From an uncultured bacterium (GTDB lineage: Bacteria; Desulfobacterota; Desulfobaccia; Desulfobaccales; 0-14-0-80-60-11), in assembly GCA_937943575.1 (NCBI GenBank), contig CALEAV010000019.1, forward strand, positions 1-64,000: a stretch of 64,000 nt of DNA. Reading direction: 5' to 3'. The position numbers and the translations under genes are program-made. Below the pieces are notes generated by a model. It saw nothing but the letters and a program-made list of their open reading frames with translations, was not told the origin of the DNA and did not search any database. This document shows, piece after piece, positions 23,980 through 33,616 of the stretch (position 1 is its first letter; every line of letters starts with the position of its first letter).

Positions 23980-25545
23980 TCACTCCGGCAGGTGCTCCGG
24001 CCGGAGCAGGTCCAGGGCGGTCTTCACCGGGTTGAAGGTGACGGCCGGCACTTCCACAAAGAGAGTGAGCCAGCGGGCCATGCCGCCGTTCCACAGGCCC
24101 GGCAGCTCCAGGGCCTTGAGCTCCCGGCCGTTATAGGACTTGCGGCTGATGAAGACCGCCTCCGGGTCGGCGAACCGGCTGAGCTCAAAGGGGCGGCCGT
24201 GATGGTCCCTGAGCGTCACCACCAGGTCCACCGGGTTGAAGTGGGTGGCCGCCTCCCAGACCGCCCGCTGCTTCGGGTCAGTGAGGTCCACCTGGGCCCC
24301 CTCCACAATCTGCAGGCTGGCCCGGCCGTCCGGCTCCTCCACCCAGAAGGGCGCCCCCCCGGGCTCCCCCTCATTTCTCACCACCCCGCAGACCCGGAGG
24401 GGCCGGTTCAGGGCGGCCATCAGCAGCTCACGCTGCCGGGAGGCCGGCGCCGCGGCGAAGTCCTCCGGCAACGGCGCCGCCAGCTCCTCCCGGGCCCAGG
24501 CGGCCGCCCGGCTGAGCACCCCGGGGTCGGACTCCCCCGCCTCCAGCCGCCGCAGCAGCCGGTGCAGCCGGCCCTCCAGCTCCACCAGCAGCCCCCCCAT
24601 GAGCCGCTTCCAGAGGATGGTGGGCTCCTTCAGGCGGTCCGGCACCACATTGTCGATGTTTTTGATATAGACCAGGTCGCCGCCGCAGTTCTGGAGATTG
24701 TCCAGAAGCGCCCCATGTCCCCCCGGGCGGAAGTGCAGGCGGCCGTCCTCCTCCCGGAACGGGCGGTTGTGCAGATCCACCGCCAGGGTGTCGGTGGCGT
24801 GGCTCTGATGGGAAAACTCCACCTGAAAGCGGCAGCCCAGCCGGGCCTCCCAGCGCGGCAGGACCTCCCTAGCCAAGGCGGCAAAGAGCTCCCGGTGCTC
24901 CGGCAGGATGGTGACATGCAGCCGGCACCGCCCGTGGCCATCCCGCACGTAATGGGCCGCCTCCACCAGATGTTCCTCCAGGGCGGTGCGGCACTCCCCG
25001 CCGTAGCGGTGAAATTTCAGCAGGCCCTTGGGCAGGGCGGCATAATTGAGGCCGGCGGGGGTCAGAAGGTAAAAGAGGGCGCAGTGATAGGCCCCGGAGG
25101 CCACCAGTCCCTCGGCATCCAGGCCCCGCGCCGCCAGACAGCGGGCCAGGTCCGGAAAGAAGGCAAACCGGCTCAGGGCTTGACAGAATGCCGCCACCGG
25201 CCCCTCCGGTGGCGGGCAGGCGAAGCTCTCTGCCGTCAGATGCTCCGGCGGCAGCCCCGCCAGGTAGCCCAAAGGCGCCTGAAACATGCGGCTGGCCGCC
25301 CCGGAGGCGGGGACAAATTTGAGAAAACGCCCCTTGTGCGCCGCCTCGGCCTGGAGGGCCTGATACCGGGGGTGCTCCTCGGGGTCAAGCCTGCGGATCC
25401 CGTCCCCCAAAGTGCAGGGCCGGGCCAGTCTGAGGGCCGGGCGGGGCCGGGTGAAAAAGGCGAGCTGTTCCCGCACCCGGGCCTCGGAGATCCCCAGGGC
25501 GGCCATCTGCCAGCGGTCCTGCTCGGTGAACTGCCAGCTCTCCAT
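23980..25545 (-). CDS. DUF4301 family protein (nucleotidyltransferase-like)
   Basis: 521 residues from ATG 25545; longer frames run into GC-rich non-coding DNA. The motif KFVPASGAASRMF near residue 77 resembles the glycine-rich phosphate loop of nucleotidyltransferases, and HATDTLAVDLHNRPF, FRPGGHGALLDNL and DLVYIKNIDNV in the middle are characteristic of DUF4301. The reaction is not known; uridylyl- or sugar-nucleotide transfer is only a structural suggestion. The short AT-rich stretch at 25555-25640 probably holds its promoter. Confidence 0.8.
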   Translation of the reverse strand: MESWQFTEQDRWQMAALGISEARVREQLAFFTRPRPALRLARPCTLGDGIRRLDPEEHPRYQALQAEAAHKGRFLKFVPASGAASRMFQAPLGYLAGLPPEHLTAESFACPPPEGPVAAFCQALSRFAFFPDLARCLAARGLDAEGLVASGAYHCALFYLLTPAGLNYAALPKGLLKFHRYGGECRTALEEHLVEAAHYVRDGHGRCRLHVTILPEHRELFAALAREVLPRWEARLGCRFQVEFSHQSHATDTLAVDLHNRPFREEDGRLHFRPGGHGALLDNLQNCGGDLVYIKNIDNVVPDRLKEPTILWKRLMGGLLVELEGRLHRLLRRLEAGESDPGVLSRAAAWAREELAAPLPEDFAAAPASRQRELLMAALNRPLRVCGVVRNEGEPGGAPFWVEEPDGRASLQIVEGAQVDLTDPKQRAVWEAATHFNPVDLVVTLRDHHGRPFELSRFADPEAVFISRKSYNGRELKALELPGLWNGGMARWLTLFVEVPAVTFNPVKTALDLLRPEHLPE

Positions 25546-26862
25546 ACCTGCAGAGGAAAATCGGCCTGCCGGTGAATTTTCTTCAACGGAAAAAATAACA
25601 AAATCTCCGGGGAAAAAAAATCCGTTTGGAAGGAATCGGAAAAGTCTGGAAGGGAGTCTTAAGCCCGGACCTGGGGGCGCAACCCGGCTCCGGGTCCCCG
25701 GAAAAGGGAGGCCAGCGTCAGGGCCGGGAGGACCGGCAGAGGTCAAAGGTGCGGACAACCGGGCAGGCCCCCAGGCGGAAGGGACAGCACCGCCTGTCCC
25801 TGACCCCCATGCGGGCCCCCCCTTGGGAGCTTCAGGATCCCGCCGCCCTCCCTCCCTTCGCCGGCGGGGAACGGGCCCGGCCTCGGCGGGCGGGAGATGC
25901 AGGCGCCGGCCATGCCCTGTGGTCCCGGCCCCGGCTGCACTTGCTGCTGCTCCGCAGGCCTGCCGGGGAGGCCTCGCCCCGGGAACGCCGCAGTGGGGGA
26001 GGAGGCGCCGGACATGAACGGCCCGGCTCACCTGCCCTGCGTCGGCCCTGCGGGGCTTGGCGGCGGGCGAAGGAGGGCCAGGCCTGGCGGCAGTGGACGA
26101 TAAAAGGGCCCGGGTGCGGACCTGAGGATCGGCCAAGGGGCCGGCCGGAGGCCCCCCGCCTTCTCCCCCAGCCCCGGGAAGGAGAGGCGGGGCGCAGGCC
26201 CGGGAAATGGCCGGAAACCATGGCCCCCGGGGAATCTCTTTGCCAGGGCAGGCCGATGGCACCGGGTCATCCCGGGCTCGGCAAGGCGGGGAGGGCTTGC
26301 CGGTAAATGGAAGGGCCGGCGTGTGGCCCCCGGCGGGGGCGGAAGGTGAGCAGGCAAAGCCGATGCCCCTTTCAGGATAATGCTGCCGGCCCGGGAGGAG
26401 GTGCCGGCGCCGGCGCCCGCCTGGGTCCTGCTTGAGCTTCCCGCCGCCGCCTCCTCACCCACCGCCCGCCGGCCCGCAAAGCAAGGGATGCGGGCCCCCC
26501 GATCTGCGGCCGCCCCGGCACCCTGACGGCGCCCTCGGCATTCCCCTCCGGTCAGGTGACTGCGGACGGCGCGGCCGCCGGCCGTCCTTGGCCCCGCTCT
26601 GGGTCACCTGCGGAGGGGGTGCGGTTCTTCGCCCCCTGCCCCGAGTCGGGTTTCACTGACCGCGCCGCCCCTCCCCCCAGGCCATGGCCCCCGGGGCCGA
26701 CAGGGGGCCGGCTCCGGCGGGCGGGAAACTGGCTTCCCGAAGCCCTCCGCCGGGGTCTGTCCGGTCCGCCGCCCCAACCGGGTCTCTCCGCTCTCCGCCC
26801 CCCGGGGAAGATTCCCCCTTCCCCCGTGGAAGCCCAAAAGGGAAATGAATAATTAACTTTTG
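25546..26862. other. 1.3 kb GC-rich region with no recognisable gene
   Basis: Apart from AT-rich text at about 25555-25640 (probable promoter of the DUF4301 gene) the stretch is extremely GC-rich. All open frames are overlapping, rich in Gly, Pro and Arg, and lack ribosome sites or known motifs. No tRNA, terminator or insertion-sequence end was found. Confidence 0.5.
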
Positions 26863-26938
26863 CCAGACCGCTTTCTAACAATCCTTTTTTACAGTCTGGA
26901 TATCTATATTAAAAAACTAATCTTCACCAGGAGGTCGC
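26863..26938 (+). promoter_or_regulatory. AT-rich pstS promoter region with inverted repeat
   Basis: CCAGAC (26863-26868) and GTCTGG (26894-26899) form an inverted repeat in the AT-rich stretch before pstS, followed by TATATT near 26906. The strong ribosome site AGGAGGT precedes the ATG. No clear Pho box (two CTGTCAT-like direct repeats) was seen, so PhoB control is not supported by sequence. Confidence 0.35.
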
Positions 26939-26939
26939 T

Positions 26940-27935
26940 ATGCGGTTCAAGGCCGTTTTATTGGTGACCATGCTAGCCCTCTGGGCGTTCCCCGCAGCCC
27001 TGCAGGCCCAGCAAAAGGTGGTCAAGATCGATGGCTCCAGCACGGTTTACCCAATTACGGAGGCCGTCGCCGAGGAATTCCAGAAGGCCACCCAGGGCAA
27101 GATCAAAGTCACCGTGGGTATTTCCGGGACCGGCGGCGGGTTCAAAAAATTCACCCGGGGGGAGACGGATATCTCCAATGCCTCCCGGCCCATCCTGGAG
27201 AAGGAGATGGAGGAGGCCAAGAAAAACGGCATCAGCTACCTGGAGCTGCCGGTGGCCTTCGACGCCCTCACCGTGATGGTGCATCCCTCCAACACCTGGG
27301 CCACGACCATGACGGTGGCGGAACTGAAGAAAATCTGGGAACCGGAAGCCCAGGGCAAGGTGACCAACTGGAGCCAGGTGCGGCCCGGGTTTCCCGACCG
27401 GCCTCTGACCCTGTACGGCGCCGGGGCGGACTCCGGGACCTTTGACTATTTCACCGAGGCCATCGTGGGCAAAGCCAAATCCAGCCGGGGCGACTACACC
27501 GCCAGCGAGGACGACAATGTCCTGGTGCAGGGGATTGCCAATGATCCCAATGCCCTGGGTTTCTTCGGCTATGCGTACTACGCCGAGAATACCGGCAAGC
27601 TGAAGGCCGTGGCCATTGACGCGGGCAAGGGGAAGGCGGTGCCCCCCTCCGAGGAGACGGTCATTGACGGCTCCTACTATCCCCTGTCCCGCCCCATTTT
27701 CATCTATGTGAACAAAAAGTCCCTGGAACGCCCGGAGGTCAGGGACTTTGTGGAGTTCTACCTCAAGAACGCCGCCCGGCTGGCCAAGGAGGTCAAATAT
27801 GTCCCCCTGCCGCCGGATGCCTACCAGAAGGCCATGGAACGTTTCAAGGCCGGCCGGACCGGCACCGCCTTCGGCGGCAAATCCGAGGTGGGGTTGCCGA
27901 TCCGGGAGATCTTTCAGCGGCAGTTGACGGATTAA
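26940..27935 (+). CDS. pstS: phosphate ABC transporter, periplasmic binding protein
   Basis: 331 residues. Signal peptide 1-23 (hydrophobic core [11 protein letters not shown], cleavage near LQA-QQ). The mature N-terminus [18 protein letters not shown] is the phosphate-binding loop of PstS. Further family features are [21 protein letters not shown] and the [10 protein letters not shown] loop near residue 163. It captures phosphate in the periplasm for PstCAB. First gene of pstSCAB; a strong mRNA hairpin separates it from pstC. Confidence 0.95.
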   Translation: MRFKAVLLVTMLALWAFPAALQAQQKVVKIDGSSTVYPITEAVAEEFQKATQGKIKVTVGISGTGGGFKKFTRGETDISNASRPILEKEMEEAKKNGISYLELPVAFDALTVMVHPSNTWATTMTVAELKKIWEPEAQGKVTNWSQVRPGFPDRPLTLYGAGADSGTFDYFTEAIVGKAKSSRGDYTASEDDNVLVQGIANDPNALGFFGYAYYAENTGKLKAVAIDAGKGKAVPPSEETVIDGSYYPLSRPIFIYVNKKSLERPEVRDFVEFYLKNAARLAKEVKYVPLPPDAYQKAMERFKAGRTGTAFGGKSEVGLPIREIFQRQLTD

Positions 27936-27956
27936 CCCGGCACGTCCGTCTGACGA

Positions 27957-27976
27957 GGGGGGGGCCTCGGCCCCCC
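27957..27976 (+). repeat. strong mRNA hairpin between pstS and pstC
   Basis: GGGGGGCC (27959-27966) pairs perfectly with GGCCCCCC (27969-27976). There is no U-run, so it is likely a stability or partial-stop element, as often found after binding-protein genes of ABC operons, giving more PstS than permease. Confidence 0.6.
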
Positions 27977-28006
27977 GCTCCCGCCTCCATCCTCGGAGAG
28001 GACCCC

Positions 28007-28975
28007 ATGCAGGACCAATACCTTCTGGAGAACCGGGCCGGCGATGCGCCGGTCCTCGAGACCTCCGCCGCCTCGCCTGCCCATCTCACCCGTTTGAAAA
28101 GAGTCCGCTGGCGGGAGTGGCCCATTGAGATGCTGCTTTTTGGCGCCGCCGGATTTTCGATTCTCATCAATGTGGGCATTGTGGGGACCCTGATTTATGA
28201 GTCCCTGGTGTTTTTCCGCCACGTCTCCCTGTGGGATTTTCTCACCGACCCCCTGTGGACGCCCCTCTTTGCCGACCCGCATTACGGCATTCTGCCCCTG
28301 TTGTGCGGCACGGTGATGACCAGTCTGATTGCCCTGGCGGTGGCCGTGCCCGTGGGCACCATCATTGCCCTCTATCTGAGCGAGTTCGCCTCCCCCTGGG
28401 TCAGGGAGGCCATCAAACCGGTGCTGGAGCTTCTGAGCGCAGTGCCCACGGTGGTGTTCGGCTATTTCGCCCTGCTGTTCATGACCCCCCTCCTGCAGAA
28501 ATTCATCCCCGACCTGCCGGGCTTCAACATGTTGAGCGCCGGCCTGGTCATGGGGATCATGATCATCCCGTATGTCAGCTCCCTCAGCGAGGACGCCATG
28601 CAGGCCGTGCCCATGCTCCTGCGGGAGGGGGCCTATGCCTGCGGGGCCAACAGGTTGACCACGGCTTTGCGGGTGGTGTTTCCCGCGGCGCTCTCCGGCA
28701 TCGGCGCCTCCTACATCCTGGCCATCTCCCGGGCCGTGGGGGAGACCATGATCGTGGCCGTGGCGGCCGGCATGCAGCCCAACCTGACCTGGAACCCCCT
28801 CAAGGGGGCGGCCACCGTCACCGCCTACATTGTGCAGGTGAGCCTGGGAGACCTGCCCCACGGGAGCATCGGCTATCAGACCATTTTTGCCGCCGGTCTG
28901 GCCCTCTTCCTCCTGACCCTGGTGTTCAACATCCTGGGCCACCTGCTGCGTCGCCGTTTTCGGGAGGTGTATTAG
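28007..28975 (+). CDS. pstC: phosphate ABC transporter permease PstC
   Basis: 322 residues with about six membrane helices after a 40-residue cytoplasmic N-terminus. Family features: GILPLLCGTVMTSLIA at the start of the permease domain, LLSAVPTVVFGYFAL, and REGAYACGANRLTT with AISRAVGETM forming the EAA-type loop that contacts PstB. A GGAGAGG ribosome site precedes ATG 28007. pstA starts just after the stop codon. Confidence 0.94.
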   Translation: MQDQYLLENRAGDAPVLETSAASPAHLTRLKRVRWREWPIEMLLFGAAGFSILINVGIVGTLIYESLVFFRHVSLWDFLTDPLWTPLFADPHYGILPLLCGTVMTSLIALAVAVPVGTIIALYLSEFASPWVREAIKPVLELLSAVPTVVFGYFALLFMTPLLQKFIPDLPGFNMLSAGLVMGIMIIPYVSSLSEDAMQAVPMLLREGAYACGANRLTTALRVVFPAALSGIGASYILAISRAVGETMIVAVAAGMQPNLTWNPLKGAATVTAYIVQVSLGDLPHGSIGYQTIFAAGLALFLLTLVFNILGHLLRRRFREVY

Positions 28976-28976
28976 C

Positions 28977-29885
28977 ATGCGGGAAATGGACAGCTACATC
29001 GCCCGGAGCCTCTGGCAGGACAGGATGTTTGCCTGCCTGGGGGTCTTGTGCACGGTCTTCGGGTTGGCCGCCCTCTGTGCCCTGCTGGTGAAACTCGCCC
29101 TGGATGGCGCCAGCCGCATCGACTGGCAGTTTTTCTTCTCCTACCCTTCCAGGCACGCCAGCCGGGCCGGAATCCTGTCCGCCTGGGTGGGAACCCTGGT
29201 GGTGATGTCCGTCACCTTCTGCACAGCCATCCCCCTGGGGATCGCCGCCGGCATTTACCTGGAGGAGTACGCCCGCAAAAACTGGCTCACCCATATCATT
29301 GAGGTCAATATCGCCAACCTGGCGGGGGTGCCCTCCATTATCTTCGGCCTGATGGCCCTGGGTTTGTTGGTCTACCTGCTGCATCTGGGCCAAAGCGTGC
29401 TCGCCGCCGGTCTCACCCTGGGGTTTCTGGTGCTCCCCATCGTCATCGTGGCCACCCGGGAGGCCCTGCGGGCCATTCCCACGGAGATCCGGGAAGCCTC
29501 CTATGCCCTGGGGGCCAGCAAGTGGCAGACGGTGTGGCACCACCTCCTCCCTTATGCCAGCGGCGGCATCGCCACCGGGGTGATCATCGCCATGTCCCGG
29601 GCCATCGGAGAAACCGCCCCCCTGATCACCATCGGGGCCCTGACCTTCATCGCTTTTCTGCCCCCCTCCCCCGTCAGCCCCTCCCCTCCCTTTCTCTCCC
29701 TGGATTGGCTCCACTCCGCCTTCACGGTCTTGCCCATCCAGATGTTCAACTGGGTGTCGCGGCCCCAGCAGGAGTTTCATCTCAACGCCGCGGCCACCGG
29801 CTTGGTTTTGATTGTGTTCACCCTGTCTTTGAACGCCTTGGCCATCATTATCCGTTATCGGATGCGGCGGCGGATCAAATGGTGA
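28977..29885 (+). CDS. pstA: phosphate ABC transporter permease PstA
   Basis: 302 residues with about six membrane helices. Features: [37 protein letters not shown] and the EAA-type loop [14 protein letters not shown] followed by [12 protein letters not shown]. The ribosome site GGGAGGTG lies in the 3' end of pstC; an ATG nine bases later is an alternative start. An insert of about 20 prolines and serines near residue 225 is longer than in E. coli PstA. Confidence 0.94.
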   Translation: MREMDSYIARSLWQDRMFACLGVLCTVFGLAALCALLVKLALDGASRIDWQFFFSYPSRHASRAGILSAWVGTLVVMSVTFCTAIPLGIAAGIYLEEYARKNWLTHIIEVNIANLAGVPSIIFGLMALGLLVYLLHLGQSVLAAGLTLGFLVLPIVIVATREALRAIPTEIREASYALGASKWQTVWHHLLPYASGGIATGVIIAMSRAIGETAPLITIGALTFIAFLPPSPVSPSPPFLSLDWLHSAFTVLPIQMFNWVSRPQQEFHLNAAATGLVLIVFTLSLNALAIIIRYRMRRRIKW

Positions 29886-29899
29886 GGGAGGGTCGACAG

Positions 29900-30775
29900 A
29901 TGGCGGACAAGCTCTCCCGGGCGACCCTGGTGAAACCATCCTCCCGGATGGCGGCCAAGGCCCACCTCGAACCGGTGGAGAACCTGTTTATGAACCCTGA
30001 AGCCGCCCCGGCAGGCCACGTCTGCAAGGCATCGGTGAGGAATCTGAATTTCTTTTACGGCAACAACCAGGTTCTGAAATCAGTGAGCCTGGATTTTTAT
30101 CAAAACCGGGTGACCGCGCTGATCGGTCCCTCGGGGTGCGGCAAGACCACCCTGCTCCGGTGTTTCAACCGCATGCACGACCTCTACCCCCATACCCGTT
30201 ATGAGGGCGAGATCATCCTGTATCCGGATGGCATCAATATCATCCATCCGGACACCAACCCCTTGGAGATGCGGCTGCGCATCGGCATGGTGTTCCAGAA
30301 GCCCAACCCCTTCCCCAAGTCGATTTTTGAAAATGTCGCCTTCGGTCTCCGTCTGAGGGGAGTGAGGGGCAGTCTCCTGCAGGACAAAGTGGAGGCGGCG
30401 CTGAATGCCGCCGCCCTGTGGGAGGAGACCAAAGACCGTTTGCGGGAATCGGCCTACAAACTTTCCGGCGGACAGCAGCAGCGCCTGTGCATTGCCCGGG
30501 CTTTGGCCGCCGATCCTGAGATCCTCCTCTTTGATGAACCCACCTCCGCCCTGGACCCGGTGGCCACCGCCAGGATTGAGGAGCTGATCATCTCCCTGAA
30601 AAGCCGGGTGACGATCATCATCGTCACGCATAATATGCAGCAGGCCGGCCGGTTGTCAGACTTCACCGGCTTCCTTTACCTGGGAGAGCTCATTGAGTTT
30701 GACCGCACCGCCACGATGTTCACCACTCCGGCCCACCCGATGACCCAGGATTATCTCACCGGGCGTTTCGGATAA
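29900..30775 (+). CDS. pstB: phosphate ABC transporter ATP-binding protein
   Basis: 291 residues from ATG 29900 with GAGGGAGGG upstream. Walker [10 protein letters not shown], signature LSGGQQQR, Walker [14 protein letters not shown] and the switch histidine in [10 protein letters not shown] are intact. It drives phosphate uptake with PstCA. The N-terminus has about 30 residues before the ABC core, longer than usual; an internal ATG (MAAKAHLEP) is another possible start. No phoU or phoBR follows. Confidence 0.95.
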   Translation: MADKLSRATLVKPSSRMAAKAHLEPVENLFMNPEAAPAGHVCKASVRNLNFFYGNNQVLKSVSLDFYQNRVTALIGPSGCGKTTLLRCFNRMHDLYPHTRYEGEIILYPDGINIIHPDTNPLEMRLRIGMVFQKPNPFPKSIFENVAFGLRLRGVRGSLLQDKVEAALNAAALWEETKDRLRESAYKLSGGQQQRLCIARALAADPEILLFDEPTSALDPVATARIEELIISLKSRVTIIIVTHNMQQAGRLSDFTGFLYLGELIEFDRTATMFTTPAHPMTQDYLTGRFG

Positions 30776-30786
30776 GCAGGGCTTGA

Positions 30787-30829
30787 GATGCCCGGCAGCC
30801 CAAGCCGCTTAGACGGTCTGCCCGGCATC
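30787..30829 (+). terminator. stem-loop after pstB
   Basis: GATGCCCGGCAG (30787-30798) pairs with CTGCCCGGCATC (30818-30829) with one mismatch, 12 bases after the pstB stop. No U-run follows, so termination is likely but not certain. Confidence 0.5.
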
Positions 30830-31261
30830 AGTGTCGCGGTCTGTCCCGCTCCCGCACCCATTGCAGGAGCTCCGGCAGGCTCCGGGGCTTTGTCTGCTGG
30901 GACGGCCCCCCCCTGTCACATCCTCCCCCCGGCCCGGGGCCTTCCCGCCCAGCCGGCCTCGCGGCAAAGCGTGCCTGAAGCAGTGGCGGCGGTGATCTGA
31001 CGGCCTGGCGGCGGCCCGGCCCTGCGCCGGGGACCGGCGGGGACGGGAGCGGACCAGGGGCTCAGGCGGCCACGGCGCCGGAGGTCAGGCCGCCGGAAAT
31101 CAGGGGGGCCATCGCCCATAAGCCCGGTTTCCGCACCCCTTTTCGGGGCCCGGCGCCACCTTCCCCCGGGGAAGGAGCTGCCGAGGTGTTCGGTATGGTG
31201 AAATAAGCCGCAGCCGGGGTGGGGAGGCCAAACCGGGCCGGGCGATTGCAAGAAAATGTTC
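30830..31261. other. non-coding gap after the pst operon
   Basis: About 430 GC-rich bases without a credible gene, RNA or repeat. Confidence 0.5.
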
Positions 31262-31290
31262 TTGATTTTAACCGGATATGCGGTTATTAA
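31262..31290 (+). promoter_or_regulatory. promoter with embedded operator palindrome before the DGC gene
   Basis: TTGATT (31262-31267) and TATTAA (31285-31290) are spaced by 17 bases. The spacer contains the perfect palindrome TAACCG-gatatg-CGGTTA (31269-31286), a position that suits a repressor. The surrounding 50 bases are AT-rich in a GC-rich setting. Confidence 0.5.
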
Positions 31291-31512
31291 AAATTGAGCA
31301 GTGGCTCTCTCTTCGGCTGCCGGGCCCCTGCAGGGGGGTGCGAGGGCACCTCAGGGCCCGGTGCAGGCTGGGGAAGCGGGACAGACCGGATAAAGGCGCG
31401 GCCGCGCCGAGGTGGTGCGCAGGCGGCCCCCCAATCGAGCAGACGCCAGGGCGCCCCGGAGCTTCGGCAAGGGAGGCCGCTGAAAATTCAGGGGAGACGG
31501 GAGGTTTGAGCT
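31291..31512 (+). other. structured leader of the DGC gene
   Basis: About 220 bases between promoter and gene with nested helices: CCGGGCCC (31320-31327) pairs with GGGCCCGG (31354-31361) and encloses GGTGC-gagg-GCACC (31337-31350); a further palindrome GGCGCGGCCGCGCC lies at 31395-31408. It does not match the riboswitch consensus sequences I checked (cobalamin, TPP, glycine). It may be a cis-regulatory RNA or simply GC-rich leader. Confidence 0.3.
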
Positions 31513-32013
31513 ATGGCGGAAGAATGCTGTGCATCCACCGTGCCGACGATGATCCTGGCCTGCGCCGGGGGCTCCTACGCCGGCCAGCTCACCAACCAGG
31601 CGGCGGTGGAACTCACCCGGGAGGGCTTCGGCAGGCTCTTCTGCCTGGCCGCCATCGGCGCCCGCCTGAGCGGCTTTGTTGACTCCGCCAAAAAGGTGCC
31701 GCAGATGGTGGTGCTTGACGGCTGTGAGGTGGCCTGCGCCAAAAAAGTCCTGGAACAGGCCGGGGTGCCCGTGCGGGGTCACCTGGTGCTCACCCAGCTG
31801 GGCATTGATAAGACCAAACCGGGGGAGGAGGATCTTGCCCGAGTGAAGGCGGCGGTGCAGTCTCTTCCCGGTACCTTCGCTTCCGGTCCCTATTGTCCCT
31901 ATCCCCCTCCGGAAACGATCAAACTGGCGCAAGTCGGGCCCCCGGATGTCATCTGCTGCGAGGTCGCTGACATTCAGGGCCAACCCATGACTTGCGCCTG
32001 TCAAAAAACCTGA
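31513..32013 (+). CDS. DGC-domain putative zinc-binding protein
   Basis: 166 residues. The DGC family is recognisable by CAGGSYAGQLTNQAA near the N-terminus, FCLAAIGARLSGFV, and the name-giving LDGCEVACAKK near residue 76. These small cytoplasmic proteins bind metal through conserved cysteines and are common beside redox or metal genes in anaerobes; no reaction is established. The C-terminal 50 residues add further cysteines (CPYPPP, CCEV, CACQK). A GGGAGG ribosome site precedes the ATG. It stands alone on a predicted repressed promoter. Confidence 0.85.
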   Translation: MAEECCASTVPTMILACAGGSYAGQLTNQAAVELTREGFGRLFCLAAIGARLSGFVDSAKKVPQMVVLDGCEVACAKKVLEQAGVPVRGHLVLTQLGIDKTKPGEEDLARVKAAVQSLPGTFASGPYCPYPPPETIKLAQVGPPDVICCEVADIQGQPMTCACQKT

Positions 32014-32139
32014 CCCCCGGCGGCTGAAAACCCCCGCTGCCCTGGGAAGGGGGGATGGGATCGGCTGCCTGTCCCGCCGACTCTGCCACCATCTGGCCAG
32101 GGAGGCCTGAATTCAGGCCGCCTGGCGGAGGGCGCTGCC

Positions 32140-32364
32140 ATGCTGAAGGAAAAAACCGTCATCACCCTTTACCCGGAGGAGATGCTGCGGCTCAACGCCA
32201 TTCTCCTGGACGAAGACCAGGCAGCGGCCCTGGAGTTCCTGGCGGAAGTCATCAAGAAGAAGGCGGACGCCGCCAGCAAGCCCCACTGCCGCCCGGTCTT
32301 TGAACTGGAACAGGGCAAGACCCCGGAATTTATCAGCCGGCGCCTTGGGTCGGAGAAATGCTGA
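32140..32364 (+). CDS. small hypothetical protein (74 aa), related to 33080-33241
   Basis: 74 residues, mostly one amphipathic helical core. The first half (TVITLYPEEMLRL, then DEDQAAALEFLAEVIKK) aligns without gaps with the 53-residue protein encoded at 33080: both share a TL start, a D-x-D turn and an AL..L.E..K helix. A GGAGG ribosome site lies about 13 bases before the ATG. No known domain was recognised; the C-terminus carries single cysteines. Function unknown. Confidence 0.6.
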   Translation: MLKEKTVITLYPEEMLRLNAILLDEDQAAALEFLAEVIKKKADAASKPHCRPVFELEQGKTPEFISRRLGSEKC

Positions 32365-33079
32365 GGACCTTCCCCCTCCTGGCCGGCGCTTTGCCGGCCC
32401 TGGCGCCCCTGAACTTTTAAGCCGCCGGCCCGGGAGGGGACGTGGCGCACCGGGAGGTCGCCCCGAATGGCCGGGGACCGGCCCGCAGGCGCCCGTTGGC
32501 TGAGGCCCGGGACTCCACCAACACGTCCGGGCGCCAGGCCGCCCGGATTGGGAGGATTACCCTGAAGGACCTCATCAGGTGCCACAACCACTTCTGCGGC
32601 GGGCTGGCGGAAGGCGCCGGCCTTCGACCGGTCCTCCGCCCCGACGGGCGTCTCGTCTCCCACACCCCGGCCTGCGGGGGGACCGGGCCCGGGCTGGGTT
32701 CGGCAGCCAGCACCTCGACCACGACTCAAAGGAAGGCGAATTCCTTGGCCCAAAAGTATCCACCGGGGAAGCGGTGGGGGCGGGCGCCCGGCCGGAGGTG
32801 TCTCCCGCCGGGGTGAGGACCCGGATGAACAAGAAGGCATCCGTCGCGGTCACCCCCGGGGACCCTGGTCTTTTCCCGGAGCTGCAATGGCAGGACGGCC
32901 GGCGCCTGGTGAGCAGGCCCCTGCCGGAGTCATTTTGGGTGGAGACGCTCAGGCATCACCCCTGGCCGGAGCCCCTCAGCAGGGACCGGGCCGAAGGCAG
33001 GGTAGCGCCGGCGAAATCGGGGGCGGTTCCGTTTTCTCTCCGGGAACCATCCGGAGACATCAACTGGGGGGCTTCCTGC
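32365..33079. other. non-coding stretch between two small genes
   Basis: About 715 bases without a convincing gene. An ATG at 32825 is in frame with the small protein at 33080 and would add 85 residues, but the added part has no recognisable motif and is absent from the related small protein. Confidence 0.45.
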
Positions 33080-33241
33080 ATGGGGAAAAATTTCGTGGTG
33101 ACGCTGACAGAGGCCCAATGGCAGCGGGTCAAGGCCGCGGTGATGGATCAGGACGCAGAGGAGGCCCTGCGCCTGTTGAGGGAGATGGTCAAACAGGTCG
33201 AGCAGCAGGAGGCCCGGGGCCTCAAGTCGCACCTGGGCTGA
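33080..33241 (+). CDS. small hypothetical protein (53 aa)
   Basis: 53 residues: a short strand (FVVTLTEAQW) followed by a long charged helix (EEALRLLREMVKQVEQQ). It aligns with the N-terminal half of the 74-residue protein at 32140. A G-rich ribosome site lies 8 bases upstream. Probably cytoplasmic; function unknown. Confidence 0.55.
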   Translation: MGKNFVVTLTEAQWQRVKAAVMDQDAEEALRLLREMVKQVEQQEARGLKSHLG

Positions 33242-33616
33242 CCGGCGCACCCCGCTCCCTTCTTTCCGGCCGGTCGGACCCTGCCTGTGAGCCCGGGCAT
33301 CCCGGCCTGGCGCCTGCCGCCGCCCTTTGAGTCCCCCGATGATCCCACCCCGCAGGGGCGCAGGGGAACTTCGTTGTCTGCCAACCCCTTCCGCCTATGA
33401 CGGATCATCCTGCAGGGGGGAAATGCACCTTTGAGACCATCCTCTCCGTTCCTGCAGCAGACTCCAGGGGTTCCGGGGAGAGATAGCTCGGGCCCCCGAC
33501 CCTCCCTTCCCATAGCGGGTGTCACGGCCCCAGTGCGTCTTTCTCCCAGACCGGAAAAACCCTCCCCGCCCACGTTGAGTCTCGGGAGACCCCGGGGGGC
33601 AGGGGCACCGCCGCCC
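33242..33616. other. intergenic region between convergent genes
   Basis: About 375 bases with no recognisable gene or strong terminator. Confidence 0.45.

Noticed and set aside
25546-26262. N-terminal extension of the DUF4301 gene
   Set aside because: The added 239 residues are low-complexity Pro/Arg/Gly and cross the AT-rich promoter-like stretch; ATG 25545 gives the family length.
26840-26939. Pho box upstream of pstS
   Set aside because: No pair of CTGTCAT-like repeats at the required spacing was found.
31291-31512. Cobalamin or RNase P-type RNA before the DGC gene
   Set aside because: GC-rich helices and GGTGC/GGGGAA words are present, but the conserved cores of these RNAs are not.
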